Source: Desulfoprunum benzoelyticum
Lineage (GTDB): Bacteria > Desulfobacterota > Desulfobulbia > Desulfobulbales > Desulfocapsaceae
DNA length: 64,000 nucleotides
Assembly (NCBI RefSeq): GCF_014201505.1
Contig: NZ_JACHEO010000008.1
Coordinates: 62,001-126,000, forward strand
Direction of reading: 5' to 3'
In this document: one piece after another, positions 18,734-27,747 of the stretch
Numbering within the stretch: the stretch's first letter is position 1
Layout of the letters: each line of letters begins with the position of its first letter
Notes under the pieces: generated by a model
Told to the model about the DNA's origin: nothing
What the model saw: only the letters and a program-made list of their open reading frames with translations
Database searches by the model: none
Made by a program: the position numbers and the translations under genes

Positions 18734-19780
18734 TCACCTCGCCGCCACGGCAGGCGCGGCGGCGCCGGCGGGCGCAGCCGCCTGGAAACAGTTGGACGGC
18801 AGTTCCGGTCGCCACTCCATCTCCCACAGCATCGCGGCACAGCGGCGCAGCGACCAGCCCCGGCCCTGGCCGGTGTCGGCCTTGCCGTCACGGGGGCTGG
18901 AGCCGACCTCGGGAAAGAACAGGTTGGCCCCGGCGGTCAGCGACAGGCTGTGCGGCTCGTGGGTGCAATGGGCCCGGACCGTGTCCCCCATCACCAGCCG
19001 ACTGACCGCCACCATCTGGGCCATCCGCCGCTCGCTGATCATCCCCAGCGGCTCCTTGGGCGAGCCGGGAAAATTGATCCGCCGCATGATGCCGCTGTAC
19101 GTCGCCTTCTCCCGCCGGGCCAGCAGCATCAGGTCGACGATTTCGGCCGGCGAATGTTCCGGTCCCACCGGTTCGACGCAGTTCATCCACTGCAGGCCGA
19201 CGTCGTGCAGCACCCGGATGGTCTCGATCCGCCGTTGCGGATTGAAGGGTGTATCCCGCCCCTCGCCGAGGCGGACGGCGTGATAAAAGCCGACAAAGCC
19301 GGCATCGAGCAGCTGCTCCCCCTCGGCGTGATTGATGTCGCGGGCGTTGGCGACGAGCGGCACCGTCACCTCCTGCTTGAGTCGGCGGCCTATCTCGAGC
19401 AGCCGGGCAAAGGGAAAGGTGCCGGTGGTCATCAGGTTGAGGGCGTCAGCCCCTTCCGCCTCCCCCTGCCGGGCCCAGGCCAGGATCGCCGCCAGCGAAA
19501 ACTCGACCTTGTCGGTGAAGATCCCGGCCTGCCGGGTCAGCGAGCAGAAACTGCAGTCCATCGGACAGGGCTCGACGTTGAGGCCGATATGGAAATGCAG
19601 TTCCCCCTTGTCGCCGAAGGCGGTGCGGGACAGGTGATTGGCGCTTTCCAGCAGGGCATAGCCCTCGCGGCTGTCGGCATCAAGGTGCAGCAGCACCAGG
19701 GCCTCCTCGCCGGAGATGCCGGCCCCGTCCCTCCCCTTGCCGAGGATTTCCTCCACCCCCGGGTCAATACGCCAGCTCAT
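18734..19780 (-). CDS. BioB-like radical SAM enzyme
   Basis: The 348-residue protein has the radical SAM cluster motif CPMDCSFC (C-x3-C-x2-C) near residue 70, followed by ALNLMTTGTFP and AGFVGFYHAVRLGEGRDTPF. The C-terminal barrel resembles biotin synthase (SAGANLFF-like ending LTAGANLFFPEVGSSP). It is not BioB itself, since the typical [2Fe-2S] ligand pattern is not evident. AAGGA before the ATG at 19780 supports this start; an earlier GTG is less likely. It heads the operon with the ABC importer and two transferases. Confidence 0.82.
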   Translation of the reverse strand: MSWRIDPGVEEILGKGRDGAGISGEEALVLLHLDADSREGYALLESANHLSRTAFGDKGELHFHIGLNVEPCPMDCSFCSLTRQAGIFTDKVEFSLAAILAWARQGEAEGADALNLMTTGTFPFARLLEIGRRLKQEVTVPLVANARDINHAEGEQLLDAGFVGFYHAVRLGEGRDTPFNPQRRIETIRVLHDVGLQWMNCVEPVGPEHSPAEIVDLMLLARREKATYSGIMRRINFPGSPKEPLGMISERRMAQMVAVSRLVMGDTVRAHCTHEPHSLSLTAGANLFFPEVGSSPRDGKADTGQGRGWSLRRCAAMLWEMEWRPELPSNCFQAAAPAGAAAPAVAAR

Positions 19781-19978
19781 AGATTCATTCCTTGCCTTCG
19801 GATTGGTGCACAGGCCCAATCACAGTCATTGTTCATTGATCACCGCCCGTCCCCCGGCCCTGCCACCTGAAGGAAAAGACGGACCTCGGACTGAACCGGC
19901 CAGGCAGGACAAAAGAAAGGAGCAGCGGCGGCGAGGCGGCGGCCAGCCCCGGAAAGAGGACCTGTGGCGGTTGCCCTG

Positions 19979-20791
19979 TCATTGCCCCGGCACCTTGCGG
20001 AGAAAGGGAATCTGCAGCAGCGCCCGCAGCCCGAGGTCGGCCTGGTTGCGCCACTCCCGCAGGCCGATGGTCATCCCGAGGTGGCCGTCGCGGGGCTGGG
20101 CCCGGTAGGAGCCGAACAGCCGGTCCCACCACGGCAGGTTGAAGCCGTAGTTGCTGTTGGTCTCCCGCACGATGACCGAGTGGTGCACCCGGTGCATGTC
20201 CGGGGTGACCAGCACCAGGCGCAGCCACCGATCGACTGCCGGCGGCAGGCGGAGGTTGGCGTGGCTGAACATCGAGGTGGCGTTGAGGACGATCTCGAAC
20301 AGGACCACCGCCAGCGGCGAGGGGCCGAGCAGAAGAATAACCGTCAGCTTGATCGCCAGCGACAGCACGATCTCCAGCGGATGGAAGCGGGTGCCGCTGG
20401 TGACGTCGAGGTCGAGATCGGTATGGTGCATGCGGTGAATGCGCCACAGCAGCGGCCGACGGTGGAACAGGCGGTGCTGGGTGTAGATCGTCAGATCGAG
20501 CAGCAGGATGGAGGCGATGATTTCCGCCAGGCCGGAAAGCGGCAGCACGTTGAAAAGACCCCAGCCCCGCTCCTGCAGCACTGCCGCCAGGGCGAAGGGG
20601 GCCAGCGGCAGGACGAGACGGACGAGCAGGGAGTCGAGGGCGACGACCGTCAGGTTGATCCGCCAGCGCACGGCCCGGGCCACGGTCAGCGGCCGGCGCG
20701 GCCACAGCCGCTCGCCCAGCGCCAGCAGGGCCAGAAGACCGACGAAGGCCGCCAGCCGGGCGGTATCGGGATGGAAGGACAGGATCGTCAC
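19979..20791 (-). CDS. Sterol desaturase / fatty-acid hydroxylase superfamily membrane protein
   Basis: The 270-residue protein has several membrane helices and the three histidine clusters of the diiron superfamily: HRLFH, HRMHHTD and HRVHH, plus NSNYG near the C-terminus. The family usually hydroxylates or desaturates lipids using O2, although some members (alkylglycerol monooxygenase-like) vary. That is curious in a presumed anaerobe. The start is a GTG immediately after the TAA of the upstream flavoprotein gene, implying tight coupling. Confidence 0.88.
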   Translation of the reverse strand: MTILSFHPDTARLAAFVGLLALLALGERLWPRRPLTVARAVRWRINLTVVALDSLLVRLVLPLAPFALAAVLQERGWGLFNVLPLSGLAEIIASILLLDLTIYTQHRLFHRRPLLWRIHRMHHTDLDLDVTSGTRFHPLEIVLSLAIKLTVILLLGPSPLAVVLFEIVLNATSMFSHANLRLPPAVDRWLRLVLVTPDMHRVHHSVIVRETNSNYGFNLPWWDRLFGSYRAQPRDGHLGMTIGLREWRNQADLGLRALLQIPFLRKVPGQ

Positions 20792-22315
20792 TTAGCGTCT
20801 TCTCCACTGCAGCCACCCGCCCAGCAATCGCTTCACCGTTGGGGTCAGCCGGGTGCGGTTCCAGGCGTCGGCCAGCTTCCTGATCGCCTCGGCCTGGGTC
20901 GGGTAGGGATGGATGGTGCGGCCGATCGCCGCCAGTCCGAGACCGCCGGTGATGGCCAGGGACAGCTCGCTGATCATCTCCCCGGCATGACGGCCGACAA
21001 TCGTGGCGCCGAGGATCTGGTCGCTGCCGCGACGGAGGTGGACCCGGGCGAAGCCCTCGGTGTCACCGTCGATGACGGCGCGATCGACAGTCGCCAGCGG
21101 CACCGTCAGGGTGGTGATCCGAATCCCCTGCCGCTCCGCATCCCGCTCGTAGAGGCCGACATGGGCGATCTCCGGGTCGGTGTAGGTGCACCAGGGGACC
21201 ACCAGCGCCGAGGCCTTCTGCCGCCCCATGAACAGGGCGTTGGCGATCAGGATGCGGGCCTGGGCGTCGGCGGTGTGGGTGAACTTGTACGGCGAGCAGA
21301 TGTCGCCGGCGGCGTAGACCCGGGGGTTGCTGGTCTGGAGCCGGTCGTTGACCTGGATCCCGGAGCGGTCGTAGATGATGCCGCCCCGTTCCAGATCCAG
21401 CCCGTGAAGGTTCGGCGTCCGCCCGGCCCCGACAAGGATGGCGTCGACCCGGATCTCACCGCCCCCATCATCGCGCTGCAGGCGGAGGACCTTCTCCTCC
21501 CCCTCCGTCACCACCTCGAGAATCTTCGCCCCCGGGTACAGCTCGATGCCTTCCCGGCCAAAGACCGTCTCGATGATCGCGGCGGCATCGGCGTCCTCCC
21601 GCCCGAGTAGATGGGGCTCGCTCTCGATCAGGCTGACCCGGCTGCCGAAACGGGCGAAGGCCTGGGCCAGCTCGCAGCCGATAGGACCGCCGCCGATGAC
21701 CGCCAGCCACGGCGGCAGCTCGGTGAGGGAAAACACGGTTTCATTGGTGAGATACCCGGCCGCCGCCAGGCCGGGAAGCGACGGCACCGCGGCCCTAGCG
21801 CCGGTACAGATCGCGGCCCGGTCGAAGGCCAGTTCCCGGCCGTCGACAGCGATGGTCTGCGGGCCGGTGAAGCGACCCTCGCCGATAAAGACATCGACCC
21901 CCAGTTCGTCGCGAAAGCGGCGGGCCGAATCGTGGCGGCTGAGCTCGGCGCGCAGGCGGCGCATCCGGGCCATGACCTGGGGGAAATCGCAGCGCAGGCC
22001 TTCACCGCCGACAACGCCGAATTCGCCGCTGTGACGGGATGCATGGCAGGCGCGGGAGGCACGGATGAGGGCCTTGGAGGGGACGCAGCCGACGTTGAGG
22101 CAATCACCGCCCATCAGCTGGCGCTCGATCAGCGCCACCCGGGCCCCGAGCCCGGCCGCCCCGGCGGCGCAGACCAGGCCGGCGGCGCCGGCGCCGATGA
22201 CTACCAGGTTGTAACGACCGGCCGGCCGGGGGTTGACCCAGTCATGCGGATGGACGTTGGCCGCCAGGGTGTCGTTGTGGGTGTCGGACGGAGTCAGCTG
22301 CGGATGGAATGCCAT
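20792..22315 (-). CDS. MerA/dihydrolipoamide-dehydrogenase-like FAD oxidoreductase
   Basis: The 507-residue flavoprotein has the FAD fingerprint NLVVIGAGAAGLV near residue 37, the redox-active disulfide GDCLNVGCVPSK, an NAD(P)-binding motif (AVIGGGPIGCELAQAF) and a C-terminal dimerisation domain ending TIHPYPTQAEAI. This layout is shared by a group of membrane-associated MerA-like oxidoreductases. It lacks the heavy-metal-binding N-terminus and the C-terminal vicinal cysteines of true mercuric reductase, so mercury reduction is unlikely. The start is the ATG at 22315. It is coupled to the desaturase-like gene downstream. Confidence 0.87.
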   Translation of the reverse strand: MAFHPQLTPSDTHNDTLAANVHPHDWVNPRPAGRYNLVVIGAGAAGLVCAAGAAGLGARVALIERQLMGGDCLNVGCVPSKALIRASRACHASRHSGEFGVVGGEGLRCDFPQVMARMRRLRAELSRHDSARRFRDELGVDVFIGEGRFTGPQTIAVDGRELAFDRAAICTGARAAVPSLPGLAAAGYLTNETVFSLTELPPWLAVIGGGPIGCELAQAFARFGSRVSLIESEPHLLGREDADAAAIIETVFGREGIELYPGAKILEVVTEGEEKVLRLQRDDGGGEIRVDAILVGAGRTPNLHGLDLERGGIIYDRSGIQVNDRLQTSNPRVYAAGDICSPYKFTHTADAQARILIANALFMGRQKASALVVPWCTYTDPEIAHVGLYERDAERQGIRITTLTVPLATVDRAVIDGDTEGFARVHLRRGSDQILGATIVGRHAGEMISELSLAITGGLGLAAIGRTIHPYPTQAEAIRKLADAWNRTRLTPTVKRLLGGWLQWRRR

Positions 22316-22444
22316 GTCTTGTCTCGCTGCAGGGAGGATAGAAAGAGGCCGTTCCGCCCACCCGGAGAAGCGGGGGGTCCCATGCGCCGGCCATAACTGT
22401 ACCACCTCGAGAGCGATTTGAACAGGCCTGCGTCGCCGCCACGG

Positions 22445-22879
22445 TCATCCCGCGGCAGGCGCCATGTCCCCCGTATCGATTCGGGTTTTCTTGCGGTATA
22501 CCACGCCGGTGAAGTGGGCGACGACCTCTCCCCCTTCGGCGGTGACCAGGACATCGTAGGCGCCGATCCGTTTCGGTTCACCGACCTCCGTCGCCACGGC
22601 GTAAAGGGTCCCGGTCGATTCGCCGCGCAAAAACGAGATACTGGCATTGATCGCCAGGGCCAGCTGGCCGTGGCTGTTGGAGGCGACGGCGAAGGCCAGG
22701 TCGGCGAGGGTGAAGATCGCCCCGCCCTGGACGACATTGGCGGCATTGAGGTGCCGGTCGGCGATGACCAGGCGGGCCTTGCAATACCCCTTGCCGGCCT
22801 CGACGATCTCGACTCCGGCAAGGGCGGCGAACCGATCGCCGGCGAAAATCCTTCTTGCTTTTTCCGTATCCATATCCAT
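22445..22879 (-). CDS. PaaI-type hotdog thioesterase
   Basis: The 144-residue protein fits the PaaI group of hotdog acyl-CoA thioesterases: LNAANVVQGGAIFTLADLAF, a variant of the HGG active-site segment with QGG, then NASISFLRG and a final strand VAHFTGVVYRKK. It would hydrolyse an acyl- or aryl-CoA in the cytoplasm. It stands 130 bases upstream of the MerA-like gene, so the two may or may not share a transcript. Confidence 0.85.
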   Translation of the reverse strand: MDMDTEKARRIFAGDRFAALAGVEIVEAGKGYCKARLVIADRHLNAANVVQGGAIFTLADLAFAVASNSHGQLALAINASISFLRGESTGTLYAVATEVGEPKRIGAYDVLVTAEGGEVVAHFTGVVYRKKTRIDTGDMAPAAG

Positions 22880-23174
22880 ATTGTCTTGAAGTTTTTTGAG
22901 ATTGCTGAGGAATCAACGGGATGTGACAGGCGGGGACCGCCACCTCTCGTTGCCGGTCGACGGCGGGTCATGCCTGGGCAATGCATTCCGATCCTGCCCC
23001 GCCCTGCCGCCTGCAACCTGACCCGCCGGGAAAAACAGACGCCGTTTGGGGCGAAGGCACTCACCCGACACATCAATACCAGTATCCGGCGGCCGGCACC
23101 AGACAAACCCGACTGCACCGGCGGCGAGGTGAGGACGAATCAACCCGGAACGACATCATTTTTTGAGGACACTT

Positions 23175-23981
23175 ATGCACTACGGCGCCATGAATTTTCC
23201 GGTTCTGCCGGTACTTGCAGAGATCGATGCCATCGCCGGGATGGGGTTCGACTATCTGGAACTGGCCATGGACGCGCCCATGGCCCACTACAGCATCATC
23301 GCCGCCAACAGGACGGCGATCGTCGACGCCCTGAAGGCCAACGGCCTCGGGCTGATCTGCCACATGCCGACCTTCGTCTCCACCGCCGACCTGACGGAGA
23401 GCATCCGCCGGGCGTCGGTGACCGAGATGCGCCGCTCCCTGGAGGTGGCGTTCGAGCTGGGAGCGACCAAGGTCGTCCTGCACCCGAGCATGGCCGCCGG
23501 CCTCGGCGCCTTCGTCGGCGCCAGGATCAAAGCGTACGCCACCGATTTCCTGGCCGAAATGGTTGAGGCCGCCCAGCAGATGCAGCTCACCCTCTGCCTG
23601 GAAAACATGTTCCCCCGCTATATGCTGGGCGTCCAGCCTGCCGATTTTGAGGAGATTTTCACCTCTTTCCCCTCGCTCAAGCTGGTTCTGGACACCGGTC
23701 ACGCCCATATCGACGACCGGGGGGAGGGCCGGCTGCTGCAGCTGGTGGAGCAGTTCGGCAGCCGGATCGCTCACCTGCACTTCAGCGACAATCACGGTCG
23801 GCGGGACGAGCACCTGGCGGTGGGCAAGGGAACGGTCGATTTCGCCGGCCTGGTGCAAAAGCTGCAGGCCATCGGTTACGACGACACCCTCACCCTTGAG
23901 GTGTTCGGCGAGGATCGGCAGCTGCTGGTCGCCAGCCGGGACAAGCTGAAGGCGATGTTTGCGGGCAACGACCAGCCGTAA
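23175..23981 (+). CDS. Sugar-phosphate isomerase/epimerase (xylose-isomerase-like TIM barrel)
   Basis: The 268-residue product is an AP-endonuclease-2-like barrel: FDYLELAMDAP, LICHMPTFVSTADL, KVVLHPS, LCLENMF, LVLDTGHAHI, and HLHFSDNHGRRDEHLAVGKG. His, Glu and Asp at these strand ends are the usual divalent-metal ligands. GAGGA lies six bases before the ATG at 23175; a TTG 12 bases earlier overlaps that site and is rejected. The gene is followed after 29 bases by a stand-alone acyl carrier protein. Its substrate is unknown. Confidence 0.85.
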   Translation: MHYGAMNFPVLPVLAEIDAIAGMGFDYLELAMDAPMAHYSIIAANRTAIVDALKANGLGLICHMPTFVSTADLTESIRRASVTEMRRSLEVAFELGATKVVLHPSMAAGLGAFVGARIKAYATDFLAEMVEAAQQMQLTLCLENMFPRYMLGVQPADFEEIFTSFPSLKLVLDTGHAHIDDRGEGRLLQLVEQFGSRIAHLHFSDNHGRRDEHLAVGKGTVDFAGLVQKLQAIGYDDTLTLEVFGEDRQLLVASRDKLKAMFAGNDQP

Positions 23982-24010
23982 ACCAGACTGCACTGCCAAG
24001 GAGATACAGC

Positions 24011-24244
24011 ATGACCACATCAGAGATCAAGGCGATTGTCCTGCAGGCCATCCACCACATCGCCCCGGAGGCGGACCCCGACCGCCTCGACCCGGACGTC
24101 CCCTTCCGCGATCAGATCGATTTCGACTCGGTGGACTTTGTCAACCTCATGGAGCAGCTCCAGAAAGCTCTGGACCGCAGGATTCCGGAAATCGACTACC
24201 CCCTGCTGACGACCCTGAACGGCTGTCTCACCTATCTGCGATAA
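24011..24244 (+). CDS. Stand-alone acyl carrier protein
   Basis: The 77-residue protein has a four-helix ACP pattern with DFDSVDFVNLMEQLQ, in which the serine of DSVDF is the expected phosphopantetheine site. AAGGAG stands just before the ATG at 24011. No fatty-acid or polyketide synthesis genes surround it, so it is not the housekeeping AcpP. It may carry a special acyl or aminoacyl group, possibly in a pathway with the TIM-barrel protein upstream, although the pairing rests only on spacing. Confidence 0.87.
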   Translation: MTTSEIKAIVLQAIHHIAPEADPDRLDPDVPFRDQIDFDSVDFVNLMEQLQKALDRRIPEIDYPLLTTLNGCLTYLR

Positions 24245-24259
24245 GCGGCGGCGGTGCAA

Positions 24260-26953
24260 TCACAGCGCGAGCGAGACATACATGACCCCAGGGTCTTCCC
24301 GCTCGGCCTTGATCGAAAAACCGAAGACCCGGCAGAGCTTGAGCATGGCCTGGTTGTCGGCCAGCACCTCGCCGTAGATCTCCCCGATCCCCCGCCCGCG
24401 GGCATAGTCGATGATCCGGCGCAGCAGCATCGGCCCCAGCCCCAGGCCGGTCTTGTCATGACGCAGCAGGATGGCGAACTCGGCCTGTTCCCGGTCCGGG
24501 TCGGCGCTGATCCGCACCCCGCCGTAGAGCTCGGCGCCGCCGCCCTGATCCCGGCCCTCGACCACCAGGGCCATCTCGCGGTCATAATCGATCTGCGTCA
24601 ACCGTGCCGCCAGGTCGTGGGGCAGGACATTCATCATGTGGAGAAAGCGCAGTCGGATCTCCTCCGGCGACAGGCTGGCGAAGATCTGCTGGAAACCGGG
24701 CTCGTCCTCGGGGCGGACCGGCCGGATCAGGAGTTCCCTTCCGTCCGGCAGGACCAGACGCTCCTCCAGCTCCCGGGGATAGGGCAGAATCGCCAGGCGC
24801 TCGTAGGCCGGACCTTCGGCCCTGGTCACCCGGATGCGGGCGTCGAGGGCCAGCACCCCGTGCTCGTCGGCGATGAGGGGGTTGATGTCGAGCTCGGCGA
24901 TCCCGGCCAGATCGCAGACCAGCTGCGACACCTTCACCAGGGTCAGGGCGATGGCGTCCAGATCGGCCGCCGGGACCGCCCGGTAGCCCTGGAGCAGGCC
25001 GTGGACCCGGGTCCGGCTCATCATCTCGCGGGCCAGGTGCATGTTGAGCGGCGGCAGGGCCAGGGCCTTGTCGCCGATGACCTCGACGGCGACGCCGCCA
25101 TGACCGAAGAGGAGCACCGGCCCGAAGTGGCTGTCGTCGACCATGCCGACGATCAGCTCATGGGCATGGGGGCGATGGATCATCGGCTGCACCGTAAAGC
25201 CGTCGACACGGGCCTCGGGCCGCAGGCCGTGGACGCGTTGAAGCATCGCCGCGGCATTGGCGCGGACGACCTCCGGGGTTTCGAGATTGAGGCTGACCCC
25301 GCTGACCTCGGACTTGTGGACGATGTCCGGCGACAGGATCTTCAGGGCCACGGCGCCGCCGATACGCGTTGCCGCCGCCGCGGCCTCCTCCGGCGAGGCG
25401 CAGACATGACTGGGGACGACGGGGACGGCGTAAGCGGCCAGCACGGCCTTGGCCTCGACCTCGGTCAGCCAGTTCCGGTCCGCCGCCAGGGCCCCGGCGA
25501 CGATCTGCCGGGCGGCGTCGAGGTCCGGGGTGAAGGCCTCGGGGATCGTCGGCGGGGTCTCCATCAGCAGCGTCTGGCTGGCGCGGTACCGCACCATCTG
25601 CATGAAGCCGCGCACCGCCTGGGTCGGGGTCTCATAGGTCGGCAACCGGCTCTCGGTCAGCAGCCGCCGGGCCTCGAGGGCCGAGCCGTCCCCCATCCAG
25701 CAGGTCAGGACCGCCTTGCGGTTGTAGAGCGCCATCCTGTCCTTCAGCGTGGCGATCACCGCCTTGGCGGCGGCGGCGGCCGAGGCCACCGCCGTCGGGC
25801 AGTTGATGACGAGAACGGCATCGTTGTTGCTATCGTTCACCAGCGCCTCGAGGGCGGCGGCATAGCGGCTGCCGGGGGCGTCGCCGATGATGTCGACCGG
25901 ATTGCCGTGCGACCAGGTCGGCGGCAGGACCGCGTCGAGGCGATCGATGGTGGCCGGGGCCAGATCCGCCAGGCGGCCGCCCCTTTCGATCAGGGTGTCG
26001 GTGGCCATCACCCCCAGGCCGCCGCCGTTGGTCAAAATCGCCAGGCGGTCGCCGGGGACCTGGCGGACCATGGCCAGGGTCTGGACCGCATCGAACAGGG
26101 CCTGCATGTCCTTGACCCGCAGCATCCCGGCCCGGGCGAAAGCGGCGTCGTAGACCGCGTCGGAGCCGGCCAGGGCCCCGGTATGGGAGGCGGCGGCCCG
26201 GGCCCCCTCGGCGTAGCGGCCGGCCTTGACGACGATCACCGGCTTGATGCGGGCCGCGGCCCGGGCGGCGGACATGAACTTGCGCGGGTGGGTGATCGCC
26301 TCGATATAGAGCAGGATCGCCCGGGTGGAGACGTCGGCCGCCAGGTAGTCGAGCATGTCGCCGAAATCGACGTCGACCATGTCGCCCAGCGACACGCAGT
26401 GCGAAAAACCGATCCGCCGCGAGGTCGCCCAGTCAAGCACCGCCGCCAGCACCGCCCCGGACTGGGCGACGAAGGCCAGGTTGCCGGCCAGCGGCGGGAC
26501 ATGGGCGAAACTGGCGTTGAGGCCGACCCCCGGGACCATGACCCCCAGGCAGTTGGGGCCGACGATGCGCAGCAGGTGGGGCCGGGCCGCGACCAGCATC
26601 GCCTGCGTGCGGGCCCGGCCGACGGCCGAGCCGCCTTCGCCGAAGCCGGCGGTGATGACGACTGCCGCGGTGCAGCCCCGGCGCCCCAGATCGTCGACCA
26701 GACCGGGGACGGTGTCGGGCGGGGTGGCGATGACCGCCAGGTCCGGAGTCCGCGGCAGGGCGGCGATATCGGGATAGGTGGCGAGGCCGGCCACGGTATC
26801 GTACTTGGGGTTGACCGGGTAGATCTCTCCGGCGAAACCGGCGCCGAACAGGTTGCCGGCCAGCACCCCGCCCACCGTCCCCGGTTTGTCGTTGGCGCCG
26901 ATCAGGGCCACCGAGCCCGGGGCGAAGATATGGTTGAGATTTCTCACCGACAT
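24260..26953 (-). CDS. Pat-type acetyl-CoA synthetase (ADP-forming)-like protein fused to a GNAT acetyltransferase
   Basis: The 897-residue protein has, in order: a CoA-binding domain (PGSVALIGANDKPGTVGG), a succinyl-CoA-ligase-like region (ITAGFGEGG, GPNCLGVMVPG, VAQSGAVLAA), an ATP-grasp domain (about residues 480-690, AVALKILSPDIVHKSEVSGV) and a C-terminal GNAT domain (IRFLHMMN, LLRRIIDYARGRGIGEIYGEVL). This is the layout of the protein lysine acetyltransferase Pat/PatZ, which modifies acetyl-CoA synthetase; some homologues retain acyl-CoA synthetase activity. The catalytic His segment could not be judged by eye. It converges on the ACP gene with 15 bases between them. Confidence 0.88.
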   Translation of the reverse strand: MSVRNLNHIFAPGSVALIGANDKPGTVGGVLAGNLFGAGFAGEIYPVNPKYDTVAGLATYPDIAALPRTPDLAVIATPPDTVPGLVDDLGRRGCTAAVVITAGFGEGGSAVGRARTQAMLVAARPHLLRIVGPNCLGVMVPGVGLNASFAHVPPLAGNLAFVAQSGAVLAAVLDWATSRRIGFSHCVSLGDMVDVDFGDMLDYLAADVSTRAILLYIEAITHPRKFMSAARAAARIKPVIVVKAGRYAEGARAAASHTGALAGSDAVYDAAFARAGMLRVKDMQALFDAVQTLAMVRQVPGDRLAILTNGGGLGVMATDTLIERGGRLADLAPATIDRLDAVLPPTWSHGNPVDIIGDAPGSRYAAALEALVNDSNNDAVLVINCPTAVASAAAAAKAVIATLKDRMALYNRKAVLTCWMGDGSALEARRLLTESRLPTYETPTQAVRGFMQMVRYRASQTLLMETPPTIPEAFTPDLDAARQIVAGALAADRNWLTEVEAKAVLAAYAVPVVPSHVCASPEEAAAAATRIGGAVALKILSPDIVHKSEVSGVSLNLETPEVVRANAAAMLQRVHGLRPEARVDGFTVQPMIHRPHAHELIVGMVDDSHFGPVLLFGHGGVAVEVIGDKALALPPLNMHLAREMMSRTRVHGLLQGYRAVPAADLDAIALTLVKVSQLVCDLAGIAELDINPLIADEHGVLALDARIRVTRAEGPAYERLAILPYPRELEERLVLPDGRELLIRPVRPEDEPGFQQIFASLSPEEIRLRFLHMMNVLPHDLAARLTQIDYDREMALVVEGRDQGGGAELYGGVRISADPDREQAEFAILLRHDKTGLGLGPMLLRRIIDYARGRGIGEIYGEVLADNQAMLKLCRVFGFSIKAEREDPGVMYVSLAL

Positions 26954-27150
26954 GACTGCCTCTCCGTGGATGGTTGGCAAGGGTACCGTGGCGGCATCGA
27001 CGGCCCGCTCCACGGTGCCAGGAACAGATTCATGGTATTGAAGCGTTCCCGGCTTGTCAAGGCCTGGACACATCGACGCTGCCGTCAATCCCGCTATTGA
27101 CGGCAGGCCTCCTCCTTGGGTACCTTGAAGTAAAATACTGGAGAATCGAT

Positions 27151-27639
27151 ATGAAAAAGATCTGGATCGTCCTCCTGGCGCTGGTCGTCCTCGGTGCCGC
27201 CGGCTTTGGCGGGTGGCAGCTCTACCAGCGCAGCAACAGCGTCACCGTTGTCTTTGCCGACGCCGGCGGGGTGGTTCCGGGAACCGGGGTATGGATGACC
27301 GGGATACAGGTCGGGCGGGTGCTGGGGCTGGAGATTGCCGGCGACGGCGTCGAGATGCAGGTCTTCCTCGGCAAGGAGGTGCGGCGGCAGCTGACGGAGA
27401 CCGCTCTGTTCGTCATCGACCCCGGCACCGCCCAGGGTGACGGGCCGGTGCTGCGGGTCAAGGCCGGAGTCGGGGGCACGGCGCCGCTGGCGGCCAACGC
27501 CCGGGTGCGGGGGGTCAACTCCTACACCTTGTGGCAACTGGACGATTACTCGCAGAAGGTGCTGGAGTTCATCAACGAACCGCAGCTGCAGGAGGGGATC
27601 AAACGCCTGGAGCAGTTCGGCAACGAGATGAAGAAATGA
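27151..27639 (+). CDS. Small MlaD/MCE-domain protein with N-terminal membrane anchor
   Basis: The 162-residue product begins with a signal anchor (WIVLLALVVLGAAGFGGW) and contains one MCE-like domain: VTVVFADAGGVVPGTGVWMTGIQVGRV. MCE proteins form hexameric rings that move lipids across the periplasm. Here no mlaE/mlaF partners are nearby and the C-terminal part is short, so this is an orphan MCE protein of unknown partner. GGAG lies nine bases upstream of the ATG. A palindromic octamer array begins seven bases after its stop. Confidence 0.8.
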   Translation: MKKIWIVLLALVVLGAAGFGGWQLYQRSNSVTVVFADAGGVVPGTGVWMTGIQVGRVLGLEIAGDGVEMQVFLGKEVRRQLTETALFVIDPGTAQGDGPVLRVKAGVGGTAPLAANARVRGVNSYTLWQLDDYSQKVLEFINEPQLQEGIKRLEQFGNEMKK

Positions 27640-27645
27640 CGCTGA

Positions 27646-27733
27646 AAACGTTCAAGCGATCAAGCGTTCAAACGATCAAACGATCAAACGATTAAACGCT
27701 TGAACGCTTGATCGCTTAAACGCTTAAACGTTC
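27646..27733. repeat. Long palindromic octamer array
   Basis: About eleven eight-base units run head to tail: CGTTCAAG, CGATCAAG, CGTTCAAA, CGATCAAA (twice), CGATTAAA, then the complementary CGCTTGAA, CGCTTGAT, CGCTTAAA (twice). Because the second half is the complement of the first, the 88 bases can form a long imperfect hairpin. Like the array at 11793-11857 it lies at the 3' end of a gene, and may affect transcript ends. Confidence 0.8.
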
Positions 27734-27747
27734 CTAAAGGTTCGGGA

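Noticed and set aside
20792-22315. Mercuric reductase (merA) of a mercury resistance operon
   Set aside because: No heavy-metal domain, no C-terminal vicinal cysteines and no merR, merT or merP nearby; only the general flavoprotein fold is shared.
24254-27100. A 948-codon plus-strand open frame opposite the Pat-like gene
   Set aside because: Antisense to a protein with four recognisable domains; its own translation is low-complexity Arg/Gly/Asp-rich.
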